Part shown: positions 16,476 to 24,006 of the stretch, one piece after another
How positions within the stretch are numbered: the first letter of the stretch is position 1
How the letters are laid out: each line of letters begins with the position of its first letter
NCBI RefSeq assembly: GCF_000711955.1
Contig: NZ_KL543999.1
Coordinates: 1 to 64,000, forward strand
Direction: 5' to 3'
Origin: Nevskia soli DSM 19509
GTDB taxonomy: Bacteria; Pseudomonadota; Gammaproteobacteria; Nevskiales; Nevskiaceae
DNA length: 64,000 nt
Made by a program: the position numbers and the translations under genes
Notes under the pieces: model-generated
Databases searched by the model: none
What the model was told of the DNA's origin: nothing
Seen by the model: only the letters and a program-made list of their open reading frames with translations

Positions 16476-16500
16476 CCGCATCGTCTGCGTGGACTATCGG
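16476..16500 (-). promoter_or_regulatory. Putative regulon motif variant (long spacer)
   Basis: Read toward the SDR at 15650-16411: ATAGTCCACGCAGACGATGC then GG. It shares GTC-N4-CAGACGATGCGG with the site at 17671-17698. Relative to sites 1-5 the GTC and GATG parts are three bases further apart. It is 65-89 bp upstream of the ATG at 16411. Confidence 0.35.
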
Positions 16501-16529
16501 GTGTTCTGGTCATCCTGAGCGGCCGCAGC

Positions 16530-17063
16530 CTAGGCCTCGAAATCGATCACCTGATTCGCCTCACGGTTCCCGTCCCATTCCCGTGCCGCCTTCATGCCGC
16601 TGGCGAAGTTCTCCAGCACCACCGGCGCGGCCTCGATGAATTCCAACAACAGGCCGGGCTCCGCAGCGGATTCCATGTAGGCCACGCGCACCACGCCGTT
16701 GCTGGCTTCGAAAGCGGGCGCCAGCCCGCGCTGCTTCGCTTTGGCCACGTCGGCGTCGATGTCCTGCGACAGCCAGGCGATGTGGTGCATCCCGATCAGG
16801 CTGCGGCCGTCGGCGTCCTGGTAGGGGGAGGGCGTCTTGCTGTTGACCTGGATCAGCTCGATCTGCACCTCGCCCTGATAGGACAGGCCCACGTTCATCT
16901 TCACCGCCGTCTCCACGCCGCGGCAGTGGCCGCGCATGGTGGCGTTCTTGTAAACGGTCCAGGGGCCGATGCCGGCGAAGTCCATCCAGTGGCGGATGGC
17001 GGCGTCGAGGTCCGCCACGATGTAGGCGACCTGGCGGATCGGGCCGTAAGCTTGGGTATTCAT
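16530..17063 (-). CDS. VOC/glyoxalase-fold protein
   Basis: A 177-residue vicinal-oxygen-chelate protein beginning MNTQAYGPIRQVAYIV. It has the beta-alpha-beta-beta-beta pattern twice, with possible metal ligands in RQVAYIV (where a His is often found), IGMHHIAWLSQDID and the LLLEFIEAAP strand. Relatives include methylmalonyl-CoA epimerase-like and glyoxalase-like proteins; no catalytic assignment is possible. Its ATG overlaps the stop of the upstream NTF2-like gene (ATGA), so the two are translationally coupled and may act on the same substrate. Confidence 0.78.
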   Translation of the reverse strand: MNTQAYGPIRQVAYIVADLDAAIRHWMDFAGIGPWTVYKNATMRGHCRGVETAVKMNVGLSYQGEVQIELIQVNSKTPSPYQDADGRSLIGMHHIAWLSQDIDADVAKAKQRGLAPAFEASNGVVRVAYMESAAEPGLLLEFIEAAPVVLENFASGMKAAREWDGNREANQVIDFEA

Positions 17064-17614
17064 GCGGTGCCGGCCTTCCGTATTTCGAGCGGACGCTGGT
17101 AGGAGATATCGTTGCGGTCGCGGCTGGAGCGGCTGTTGCGCATCAGCGCCGCCACCGCCTCGCGCATCTGCGGGTCCACCTCGGACTCGCCCGCCAGGCT
17201 GCTGATCCACTCCACCACGCAGACCCGGCGTGCGATGGCCCAGCGGCCCGCGCGCCGCTCCAGTCGGTCGATGTAGCGGTTGCCGATGACGTCGATGGTG
17301 CCGCTGCGGTTGACGCCGATGTAGAGGCAGTAGGTCTCGCTATGCGCGGTGTCGCCGTCCAGTTCGCAGCTGTGGTTGAGAATCAGGTGGTTGGTGTGCT
17401 TCTGGTGTTCGCGGTGATGGGGCAGGGCCCAGTCGGCGAAGTCCGCCGGCTTGCCGACGAAGGCGCCGTGATCGTCGATGGCGTCGGCATGGTAGGCGGA
17501 GAGCAGCAGTTCGCGGTCCAGGCGGTCGACGCCGCGCGTGTAGCGGTGCAGGCAATCCTGGATCGCCTGGCGGTCGAGCAGTTGGCGCAGTTCCGCCTGT
17601 TCGCGCTCGTTCAT
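17060..17614 (-). CDS. SnoaL/NTF2-fold protein
   Basis: A 184-residue protein of the SnoaL-like NTF2 fold (about 8-140). The N-terminal helix carries RYTRGVD, a Tyr and Asp five residues apart as in polar-pocket NTF2 dehydratases, and a conserved NHLILNHS strand follows. Family members include scytalone dehydratase, bile-acid dehydratase and small-subunit ring-hydroxylating proteins. Function here is open, with a dehydratase or isomerase role on a hydroxylated ring compound the best guess. It is coupled by ATGA overlap to the VOC gene. A motif variant lies 57-84 bp upstream. Confidence 0.78.
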   Translation of the reverse strand: MNEREQAELRQLLDRQAIQDCLHRYTRGVDRLDRELLLSAYHADAIDDHGAFVGKPADFADWALPHHREHQKHTNHLILNHSCELDGDTAHSETYCLYIGVNRSGTIDVIGNRYIDRLERRAGRWAIARRVCVVEWISSLAGESEVDPQMREAVAALMRNSRSSRDRNDISYQRPLEIRKAGTA

Positions 17615-17670
17615 GGCCTGGTTTCTCCTGCGTGGTTTTCCTGTGCGTCAACCATCGGCCAGGGCCGGCC

Positions 17671-17698
17671 GGACCGCATCGTCTGGAAAGACGACCGG
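17671..17698 (-). promoter_or_regulatory. Putative regulon motif variant (long spacer)
   Basis: Read toward the NTF2/VOC unit: GTCGTCTTTCCAGACGATGC then GG. It shares CAGACGATGCGG and the upstream GTC at the same spacing with 16476-16500. It lies back to back with site 3, which faces the plus-strand SDR. Confidence 0.38.
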
Positions 17699-17711
17699 CA
17701 CGGGCCCCGGC

Positions 17712-17736
17712 CGGTCGTCTCAATGGATGATGCCCG
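17712..17736 (+). promoter_or_regulatory. Putative regulon motif, site 3
   Basis: GTCGTCTCAATGGATGATGC followed by CC, 48-72 bp upstream of the SDR ATG at 17784 and pointing toward it. It is nearly identical over GTCTCAWTGGATGATG to site 5 (41890-41914, 15 of 16). Confidence 0.5.
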
Positions 17737-17783
17737 GCTGGCGCCGCCTCCCAATAATGCGTTCAACCGGAGGAGCCATAACA

Positions 17784-18566
17784 ATGCAACAGAATGCGCA
17801 AAACGACTTTCCGCAGGGCGCGGTGCTGGTGTTCGGCGGCAGCGGCGGCATCGGCCAGGGCGTGGCGCTGACTTTCGCCCAGTCCGGCACGGATGTGGCC
17901 ATCGCCTACCGCTCGAAGAAGGATGTGGCCGAGCGCGTCGCCGGCGAAATCCGCGGCTTCGGCCGCAAGGCCAGCATCCATGCCACCGACGTCACCGACC
18001 CCAAGCAGGTCGAAGCGGCGGTGGAAGCGGCGTTGAAGGAGCATGGCCGCATCCATACCGTGGTCTTCGCCGCGGGCCCGGTGGTGGAGCAGGTGCTGCT
18101 GGGCGATACCAGCCACGCCCTGTTCAAGCGTTCCATCGACACCGAGGTGATGGGCTTCTTCAACGTGGTGCAGGCGACGCTGCCGAAGCTGCGCGCGGCC
18201 GGTGGCGGCTCCTACGTGCACCTGGGCTCGGCCGGCCACGTCTGGTGGCCGCCCAAGGATGGCCTGTCCGTCGCGCCCAAGGCGGCCAACGAAGCCCTGA
18301 TCAAGGGCATCGCCAAGGAAGAGGGCCGCAACAACGTGCGAGCCAACAGCGTGCTGGTGGGCGTGATCGAAGCCGGCATGTTCCTGGAGCTGCTCAAGCG
18401 CGGCGTGTTCGACCAGGCCTGGATCGAGGAAACGCAGAAATTATTGCCGTTGAAGCGCTGGGGCAAGCCGGAGGAGATCGGCCATACCGCCGTGTTCCTG
18501 GCCTCCACGCGCGGCGGCTACATCACCGGACAGCAGATCAATGTGTCGGGCGGTTTCGGCATCTGA
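17784..18566 (+). CDS. SDR-fold protein lacking the catalytic Tyr
   Basis: A 260-residue SDR-family protein with an intact cofactor loop (FGGSGGIGQG, about 17-26). The Ser region is LGSAGH near 148-153, but the YxxxK motif reads S162-V-A-P-K166, so the usual catalytic tyrosine is replaced by serine. Either it catalyses differently or binds cofactor without normal redox chemistry. The C-terminus is normal (ITGQQINVSGGF). GGAGGAG precedes the ATG. Regulon motif site 3 lies upstream; the BaiE-like gene follows after a palindromic repeat, suggesting a joint role in hydroxysteroid processing. Confidence 0.82.
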   Translation: MQQNAQNDFPQGAVLVFGGSGGIGQGVALTFAQSGTDVAIAYRSKKDVAERVAGEIRGFGRKASIHATDVTDPKQVEAAVEAALKEHGRIHTVVFAAGPVVEQVLLGDTSHALFKRSIDTEVMGFFNVVQATLPKLRAAGGGSYVHLGSAGHVWWPPKDGLSVAPKAANEALIKGIAKEEGRNNVRANSVLVGVIEAGMFLELLKRGVFDQAWIEETQKLLPLKRWGKPEEIGHTAVFLASTRGGYITGQQINVSGGFGI

Positions 18567-18584
18567 GGTGGAACCAGCAACAGC

Positions 18585-18610
18585 GTCATACCGGCGGAAG
18601 CCGGTATGAC
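18585..18610. repeat. Palindromic repeat GTCATACCGGC..GCCGGTATGAC
   Basis: A perfect short palindromic hairpin with the loop GGAA between two cotranscribed plus-strand genes. The same arms recur at 26647-26672 and, within a larger structure, at 56072-56150. Such dispersed palindromes often tune mRNA stability or termination. Confidence 0.75.
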
Positions 18611-18690
18611 GTATCGATTTTAGTTTTGACCTGCAAGCCGAGCCAGTTGATCCGCTCGATTATTGTCATCCAACAAAACGGAGGAAAACC

Positions 18691-19179
18691 ATGTCCCTGC
18701 CACTCGAAGATCTCGAGCTGATCAAGCGCCTCAAGTACGCCTATTGCCGCTGTATCGACACCGCCAACATCAAGGAAGTGCGCGAACTGTTCACCGAGGA
18801 CGCCGGCGTCTGCTACGTCGGCGGCACCTACCGCTTCGAGGTGCAGGGCCGCGACAAGATCGTCGAGGCCCTGGAAAACGCCTTCCACTCTGAAGCCATC
18901 GCGTTCCACCATGTCAACCACCCGGAAATCGACTTCCAGTCGCCGACCGAAGCCACCGGCACCTGGTACCTGAAGGACTGGTTCCTCGACCTGCGCCACA
19001 AGATCATCACCGACGGTTCCTCGCTGTACAAAGACCGTTACGTCAAGCGCAACGGCAAGTGGCTGATCCAGTTCGCCAGCTATGAGCGGGTGTTCGAGAT
19101 CGTCACACCGGTGACGCAGGTACCGAACATCACCGCGCATTACCTGGCCAAGCACGGCAAGAAGCTGCCGCCGCTGTAA
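18691..19179 (+). CDS. BaiE/Hsh2-like NTF2-fold hydroxysteroid dehydratase homologue
   Basis: A 162-residue NTF2-fold protein resembling, from memory of the family, bile-acid 7alpha-dehydratase BaiE. Shared features include an N-terminal IK-LK--Y-RC-D helix, the HPEI strand, ATG-WYL-D, and a GKW...YERVFE C-terminal strand. Candidate active-site residues Tyr18, Asp23, His77, Asp96 and Arg133 occur in the order and rough spacing of the BaiE Tyr/Asp/His/Asp/Arg set. The expected reaction is water elimination from a hydroxylated 3-keto-4-ene steroid CoA ester or steroid. GGAGGAAAA precedes the ATG. The next gene, a 3beta-HSD-like protein, starts 17 bases after its stop. Function is inferred and untested. 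Confidence 0.72.
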   Translation: MSLPLEDLELIKRLKYAYCRCIDTANIKEVRELFTEDAGVCYVGGTYRFEVQGRDKIVEALENAFHSEAIAFHHVNHPEIDFQSPTEATGTWYLKDWFLDLRHKIITDGSSLYKDRYVKRNGKWLIQFASYERVFEIVTPVTQVPNITAHYLAKHGKKLPPL

Positions 19180-19196
19180 GCGGCCGGGGAGCACCG

Positions 19197-20195
19197 ATGC
19201 GCGCAGCCGTGACGGGTGGGGGCGGTCGCCTGGGTTGTTCCCTGGTGCGCGCCCTGCTGCAACGCGGCCACAGCGTGCGCGTGCTGGAGCCGGGCGCGGC
19301 CACGCCGGCCTCGCTGGCTGGTCTCGACGTGGGGCTGGTGCACGGCTCGGTGCTGTCCGCCGATGACGTGGCGCGGCTGGTGGATGGCGTGGACGTGGTG
19401 TTCCATCTCGCCGCCAAGGTCAATCTGGACAAGGACCGCGACGGCAGCATCCGCGCGGTGAATGTCGACGGCACGCGCATCGTCGCCGAAGCCTGCCTTG
19501 CGCGCGGTATCCGCCTGGTGCATTGCTCCTCGCATCATGCCCTGGTGCGCCATCCGCTCGAACAGCCGCTGGACGAATCACGGCCGCTGGCGCTGGAAGA
19601 GCCCTGTGACTACCACCGCTGCAAGGCGCTGGCCGAGAAAATGATCCAGGAGCTGGTGCGCGAACGCGGCCTCGATGCCGTGGTGGTCAGCCCCGGCACC
19701 ATGATCGGCCCGCAGGACTACGAGCCCTCGCTGATGGGCAAGGCCCTGATCGACCTCTACCACCGGTGCATCCCGATGCTGATGGAAGTGGTCAGCGATT
19801 ACATCGACGTGCGCGACGTCGCCGCCGGCATGATCGCCGCTGCGGAGAAGGGGCGGCGCGGCGAGCGTTACCTGCTGACCGGCGCGGTGCACGATCTGCG
19901 CACCATCAGCGGCTACTGGCAGGAACTGACCGGTGTGACCATGCCCAAGGCGGTGATGCCGCTGTGGGTGGCCTGGGCCATGCTGCCGTTCACCACGCTG
20001 GCCTCGCGCTTCAGCGGCAAGCCGCCGCTGTTCACGCCGGGCGTGTTGCGCGCCAGCGTGTCGAATACCGTGGTATCGCATGCCAAGGCCGAGCGTGAAC
20101 TGGGTTTTGCGCCGCGCGGGACCCGTGAGTCGCTGGCCGATGCGCTGGCGTTCTACCAGGAACAGGGCTGGCTGGAGCAGAAGCTGGCCGCCTGA
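19197..20195 (+). CDS. NAD-dependent epimerase / 3beta-HSD-like oxidoreductase
   Basis: A 332-residue extended-SDR protein with N-terminal Rossmann motif TGGGGRLG (about 6-13), the NVDGTR segment and Tyr-His-Arg-Cys-Lys in CDYHRCKALAEK as the YxxxK motif. The family includes 3beta-hydroxysteroid dehydrogenases, dihydroflavonol reductases and NAD-dependent epimerases. The region around IDVRDVAAGMIAA is typical of the 3beta-HSD/DFR branch. It directly follows the BaiE-like gene, so oxidation of a steroid hydroxyl is a reasonable proposal. A REP-like palindrome follows its stop. Confidence 0.8.
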   Translation: MRAAVTGGGGRLGCSLVRALLQRGHSVRVLEPGAATPASLAGLDVGLVHGSVLSADDVARLVDGVDVVFHLAAKVNLDKDRDGSIRAVNVDGTRIVAEACLARGIRLVHCSSHHALVRHPLEQPLDESRPLALEEPCDYHRCKALAEKMIQELVRERGLDAVVVSPGTMIGPQDYEPSLMGKALIDLYHRCIPMLMEVVSDYIDVRDVAAGMIAAAEKGRRGERYLLTGAVHDLRTISGYWQELTGVTMPKAVMPLWVAWAMLPFTTLASRFSGKPPLFTPGVLRASVSNTVVSHAKAERELGFAPRGTRESLADALAFYQEQGWLEQKLAA

Positions 20196-20202
20196 GTAGC
20201 TG

Positions 20203-20233
20203 CCCGGGTTGCGCTACACGCTTCCCGGGCTAC
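20203..20233. repeat. Solo REP-like palindrome (CCCGGG..CCCGGGCTAC)
   Basis: CCCGGGTTGCGCTACACGCT followed by TCCCGGGCTAC. It is an imperfect copy of the REP arm found in front of the RAYT gene at 31493-31524. It lies between the convergent 3beta-HSD-like and LuxR genes. Confidence 0.75.
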
Positions 20234-20245
20234 GGATTTTCCTGA

Positions 20246-21460
20246 TCAGCCCAGCGTGATGACGCTGTTCAGCAGCAAGCGCACCAGCATGGTCTGACGC
20301 GTCACCCCGGTCTTGCAGAAGATCGAGCGCAGATGGGTGCGGGCGGTGTTGCGGCGCACGTCCATCTTTTCCGCCGCCTCGTCCAGGGTCAGGCCCTCGG
20401 CCAGCAGCAGGGCCAGGGCGGCTTCCATACGGGTCAGGCCGAACAGGCGGCGCACCAACTCGTGCGAGGGCTGGGCGGCGCTGGATTCGGGGTCGCGCAG
20501 GAACACCGCCACGGCGGGGCGCTGGCGGCTTTCCGACCAGGTGCCGAGCGGAATCTGCCGCACCAGCACGCCCAGCTTGGCGCGGCCGGAAGGGCGGGTG
20601 ACGGACATGGCCTCGACCACCGCCGGTCCCTTGTCGGCGACGGTGCCGCTGAGCGCCTGGCGCACCATGCGCTGCAGCTCGCGGCCTTCCTGCGTCACTT
20701 CCACCGAGAGGTTGTTGCCGCTGAGCCAGATGCCGTCCTTCTCCGACAGGATGCGGCGCGCTTCCTGGTTGGTTTCGAGGATGGCGCCGTTCTGCGAGAA
20801 GCTGATGATGCCCAGCTGCATGCGGTTGACGGTACCGGCGAAGAGCTGCCGTTCGCACTCCAGGAAATCCAGGCGGGCATGCAGCTGGATGGAGCGCTTC
20901 AGGTGCGGCAGCAGGAAGCGCACCAGCGCCTTGTCCTCGCTGCTGAAGGGCTGGGCTTCGTGCGAGCGCGTCACACGCAGGCGGCACTCGATGCCTTCCT
21001 TGGTGTAGATGTCGGCGCCGAGCAGGTGGCGCACGCCCAGCGGGCGCAGGTATTCCTGGTACACGGTGCTTTGCAGCCACTGCTTGCCGATCAGCTCTTC
21101 CGCCGTGACCACCTCGCCCTCGGCCAGGCGCACGAAGGGGTCCATGGAGAAGAAGTGGGTTTCGTAGGACTCGATGCCCTGCTTGGTGACGGTGCCGGTA
21201 TTGATCATCACCCCGGCGTTTTCCGAGGATGGCGGCCGCAGCATCAGGGTGACGTGGGCGGCCTGCAGGCTGTCGCGCATCAGTTGCAGTGCGGCCTGCC
21301 ACGGCGGCGATTCCATGGCGCCCTCGTAGATGGCGCCGATCAGGCGGTCCAGCGGGGCCAGGCCCACGGCTTCCGCCAGGTTGTCCAGGGAAAACTTGCC
21401 GCCGTTGCGGCCGATGGACCCTTCATTGTCGGTAAATGTCGACTTCGCTACCAAAGGCAT
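20246..21460 (-). CDS. LuxR-family transcriptional regulator
   Basis: A 404-residue regulator with a C-terminal LuxR/GerE helix-turn-helix (about 335-400, FGLTRMEAALALLLAEGLT through NTARTHLRSIFCKTGV). The roughly 300-residue N-terminal region has no recognised receiver and may be a PAS/GAF-like ligand-sensing domain. LuxR-type regulators such as TesR control steroid genes in Comamonas, so it is a candidate pathway regulator, though homology to TesR cannot be confirmed here. It is divergent from the delta-isomerase gene, and an inverted repeat at 21488-21535 lies 28-75 bp upstream of its ATG, suggesting autoregulation. Confidence 0.82.
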   Translation of the reverse strand: MPLVAKSTFTDNEGSIGRNGGKFSLDNLAEAVGLAPLDRLIGAIYEGAMESPPWQAALQLMRDSLQAAHVTLMLRPPSSENAGVMINTGTVTKQGIESYETHFFSMDPFVRLAEGEVVTAEELIGKQWLQSTVYQEYLRPLGVRHLLGADIYTKEGIECRLRVTRSHEAQPFSSEDKALVRFLLPHLKRSIQLHARLDFLECERQLFAGTVNRMQLGIISFSQNGAILETNQEARRILSEKDGIWLSGNNLSVEVTQEGRELQRMVRQALSGTVADKGPAVVEAMSVTRPSGRAKLGVLVRQIPLGTWSESRQRPAVAVFLRDPESSAAQPSHELVRRLFGLTRMEAALALLLAEGLTLDEAAEKMDVRRNTARTHLRSIFCKTGVTRQTMLVRLLLNSVITLG

Positions 21461-21487
21461 TGACCCTCCTCACTCTGTCATGCCGAA

Positions 21488-21535
21488 CTTCATCCCCGGC
21501 GTTTTGGGATATTGGTATGAACGCCGCGGGTGAAG
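21488..21535. promoter_or_regulatory. Inverted repeat in LuxR-KSI divergent region
   Basis: CTTCATCCCCGGCGTT (21488-21503) and AACGCCGCGGGTGAAG (21520-21535) are inverted copies matching at 14 of 16 positions with a 16-base spacer. Each arm ends in the GRTGAAG element also seen in the regulon motif, pointing outward toward its gene. It is a candidate operator for the adjacent LuxR regulator. Confidence 0.5.
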
Positions 21536-21756
21536 CCTGAAAATTTCGGTCGGTTCTGTTGGTCGGTCCTCGTACCGTAAGGCGGCTTACCTAAGTCAGC
21601 CTGCTCTCAATGGCCTAAGTATATGCCAGTGTGTAACCCGAACGGACGATTCTGGAGGATAGCCGGTCGGCGGAGCATGGCGCATTGACATTAGCCGCCA
21701 GCAGGGCCGTTTTGCGGCCCTTGACGGCAGCCCTCCACTGACCGACGGAAATCCGG

Positions 21757-22134
21757 ATGCCCAGCGAAAAACTGATGAAACAGGGGATGCAGGCCTATAT
21801 CGACGCCTTCAACCGCTCGGACGCCGACGGCGTCGCCGCCCTGTATGCCGACGATGCCACCGTGGAAGACCCGGTCGGCAAGGACGTGATGGTCGGCAAG
21901 GCGAAGATCGCCGCGTTCTACAAGATGTCCATCGCCACCGGCGCCCGCCTGGCGCTGGCGGCGCCGATCCGCGCCTCCCACGGCAATTCCGCCGCCATGG
22001 CCTTCGACGTGCAGCTCAACATGCCGCAGGGCAAGGCGGTGATCCGCGTCATCGACGTGATGACCTTCAACGAGGACGGCAAATTCACCTCGATGCGGGC
22101 TTTCTGGGGACCGGGCGATATGGAAATGGTCTGA
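21757..22134 (+). CDS. ksi: Steroid delta5-isomerase (ketosteroid isomerase)
   Basis: A 125-residue protein matching bacterial ketosteroid isomerases in length and motifs. Tyr14 (oxyanion hole) and Asp38 (general base, in DDATVEDPVG) fall at the classical positions, and Asp100 in VIDVMTF corresponds to the second oxyanion-hole acid. The C-terminal SMRAFWG strand also matches. It moves the double bond of 3-oxo-delta5-steroids to delta4. It acts as a cytoplasmic dimer in known relatives. It is the best single indicator that the cluster acts on steroids. It is divergent from the LuxR gene, with a long 5' region containing an inverted repeat. Confidence 0.92.
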   Translation: MPSEKLMKQGMQAYIDAFNRSDADGVAALYADDATVEDPVGKDVMVGKAKIAAFYKMSIATGARLALAAPIRASHGNSAAMAFDVQLNMPQGKAVIRVIDVMTFNEDGKFTSMRAFWGPGDMEMV

Positions 22135-22176
22135 GGCCGGGCGGGTCCAGGGAGCGTTGCCCGGAGGGAGGCAGTG

Positions 22177-22530
22177 ATGAAGCGTCTGATCGTGATCGCC
22201 ATGGTCGGATTCCTGCTGTGGCATGGCTACACCAGATACCGCTCGCTTCATCCGCCGCGAGCGGCCGCGCAAGGCATTGCTGAAATCCCGGCGTCGTCGC
22301 CGGCCATTGCGCCCGCGCAGCCGGAGCCCGATAGCGCTGGCCAGTTCAAATGCGACGGACGCACGTACTGTTCGCAGATGACTTCCTGCGCGGAAGCGAC
22401 GTACTTCCTGAAGAACTGCCCGAACGTGAAGATGGATGGGGACAACGACGGCATTCCCTGCGAAAAACTAATGGTGTGGCCGGTAACAGGACGGCATTTG
22501 CCATTGATCACTAGTCATTTCGGACGATGA
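22177..22530 (+). CDS. Membrane-anchored or secreted Excalibur-domain protein
   Basis: A 117-residue protein with an N-terminal hydrophobic segment (about 3-18) acting as signal or anchor, an Ala/Pro-rich linker and a C-terminal Excalibur domain: four cysteines and a DGDNDGIPCE calcium-binding-like loop (about 90-100). Excalibur domains are extracellular and often occur with nucleases or cell-wall proteins; their role is unclear. The ATG at 22177 follows GGAGGGAG; a GTG three bases earlier is an alternative. It lies between KSI and hsaA but has no evident steroid function. Confidence 0.82.
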   Translation: MKRLIVIAMVGFLLWHGYTRYRSLHPPRAAAQGIAEIPASSPAIAPAQPEPDSAGQFKCDGRTYCSQMTSCAEATYFLKNCPNVKMDGDNDGIPCEKLMVWPVTGRHLPLITSHFGR

Positions 22531-22650
22531 CGCAACCTTCGTTTTCTGTGAAAAAGATCATCGACAAAAGCCGGTTTCCGCGCCCCACGTTTTCACGCCG
22601 CAACCGGAACCAAAAAACCGATCCAATTCTTTGAGTTTCAGGAGGACGCT

Positions 22651-23853
22651 GTGCCCACCCAAGCCCAGAAAGCCACGCCGCTGGTCAGCCCCGAGATCCT
22701 GCTGCAGCGCGCCCGCGAAATGGTGCCGGTGCTGGCCTCGCGCGCGAAGAAGACCGAGGAGCTGCGCCGCGTGCCGGACGAGACCGTGGCCGAGATGCAG
22801 GCGGCCGGCTTCTTCCGCGTGCTGCAGGCCAAGCAGTACGGCGGCTACGAGATGGACCCGCAGGTGTTCTACGACATCTGCATGACCCTGGCCGAAGGCT
22901 GCATGTCCACCGCCTGGATCTACGGCGTCATCGGCGTGCACAACTGGCAGCTGGCCTGCTTCGATCCGCGCGCTTCCGAAGACGTGTGGGGCAAGGACAC
23001 CTCGGTGCTGGTGGCTTCGACCTATATGCCCAAGGGGCAGGTCAAGCCGGTCGAGGGCGGCTTCCAGTTCAGCGGGCGCTGGGGCTTCTCCAGCGGCATC
23101 GACCACGCCCAGTGGGTGCTGCTCGGCGGCCTGATCTTCCCGGCCGACGGCAAGGGCCCGCCGGAGTACCGCACCTTCCTGCTGCCGCGCAAGGATTTCG
23201 AAGTCATCGACACCTGGCACGTCATGGGCCTCAAGGGCACCGGCAGCAAGGACATCGTGGTCAAGGACGTGTTCGTGCCGGAATACCGCACGCACAAGGC
23301 CACCGACGGCTTCATGGGCACCAACCCGGGCCGCCACACCTTCACCGCCGACCTGTACAAGCTGCCCTTCGGCCAGATCTTCGTCCGCGCCGTGTCCTCG
23401 GCCGCGATCGGCGGCCTGCAGGGCGCGCTCAACACCTTCCTCGATTTCGCCAAGGTGCGCGTCGGCGACATGGGCAACAAGACTTCGGAGCAGGCGCCGG
23501 CGCAGCTGGCCGCCGCCGAGACGGCGCAGTCCATCGACGAGATGAAGCTGGTGCTGCACCGTAACTTCGACGTGCTGATGGGCAAGATCCGCGCGAACCA
23601 GCCGCTGGATGATATCGCCCAGCGCTCGCACTTCCGCTTCCAGGCGGCGCAGGTGGTGGACCGCTGCGCGCGTCACGCCTACCAGCTGTTCTCGGCTTGC
23701 GGCGGTCGCGGCATCTTCACCGACTTCCCGCTGCACCGCTACATGCACGACATCTATGCCGCACGCGGCCACTACGCCAACAACCCGGAGCAGTTCGGGC
23801 GCAACTACGGCAGCGTGTTGCTGGGGCGCGACAACACCGATTATTTCCTGTAG
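22651..23853 (+). CDS. hsaA: 3-HSA monooxygenase, oxygenase subunit (HsaA-like)
   Basis: A 400-residue flavin-dependent monooxygenase of the acyl-CoA-dehydrogenase fold. It matches HsaA/TesA2, which hydroxylates 3-HSA at C4 to the catechol 3,4-DHSA, feeding the extradiol dioxygenase. Features include LAEGCMSTAWIYGV, FSGRWGFSSGIDHA, GLKGTGSKDIVV and C-terminal GGRGIFTDFPLHRYMHD. A GTG start follows AGGAGG with proper spacing. The enzyme needs reduced flavin from a small reductase (HsaB), which is not encoded in this window. A dispersed repeat follows the stop, then the KstD-like gene. Confidence 0.9.
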   Translation: MPTQAQKATPLVSPEILLQRAREMVPVLASRAKKTEELRRVPDETVAEMQAAGFFRVLQAKQYGGYEMDPQVFYDICMTLAEGCMSTAWIYGVIGVHNWQLACFDPRASEDVWGKDTSVLVASTYMPKGQVKPVEGGFQFSGRWGFSSGIDHAQWVLLGGLIFPADGKGPPEYRTFLLPRKDFEVIDTWHVMGLKGTGSKDIVVKDVFVPEYRTHKATDGFMGTNPGRHTFTADLYKLPFGQIFVRAVSSAAIGGLQGALNTFLDFAKVRVGDMGNKTSEQAPAQLAAAETAQSIDEMKLVLHRNFDVLMGKIRANQPLDDIAQRSHFRFQAAQVVDRCARHAYQLFSACGGRGIFTDFPLHRYMHDIYAARGHYANNPEQFGRNYGSVLLGRDNTDYFL

Positions 23854-23862
23854 CAGGAACTG

Positions 23863-23974
23863 TCCCCTCTCCCTCCGGGAGAGGGTTAGGGTGAGGGGCG
23901 CAACTTGCCCTGCAGTGTGCTTCATGGAGAGTGCCTCCCTCACCCCCAACCCCTCTCCCGAAGGGAGAGGGGAG
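23863..23974. repeat. CTCTCCC-type dispersed inverted repeat, copy 2
   Basis: Arms CCCCTCTCCCTCCGGGAGAG and CCCTCTCCCGAAGGGAGAGG with inner GGTGAGGG/CCTCACCC. It matches the copy between the aldolase and dehydrogenase genes and lies between hsaA and the kstD-like gene. Confidence 0.8.
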
Positions 23975-24006
23975 TTGAATGACCGAGACTCCGGATGGTG
24001 TGTGCG

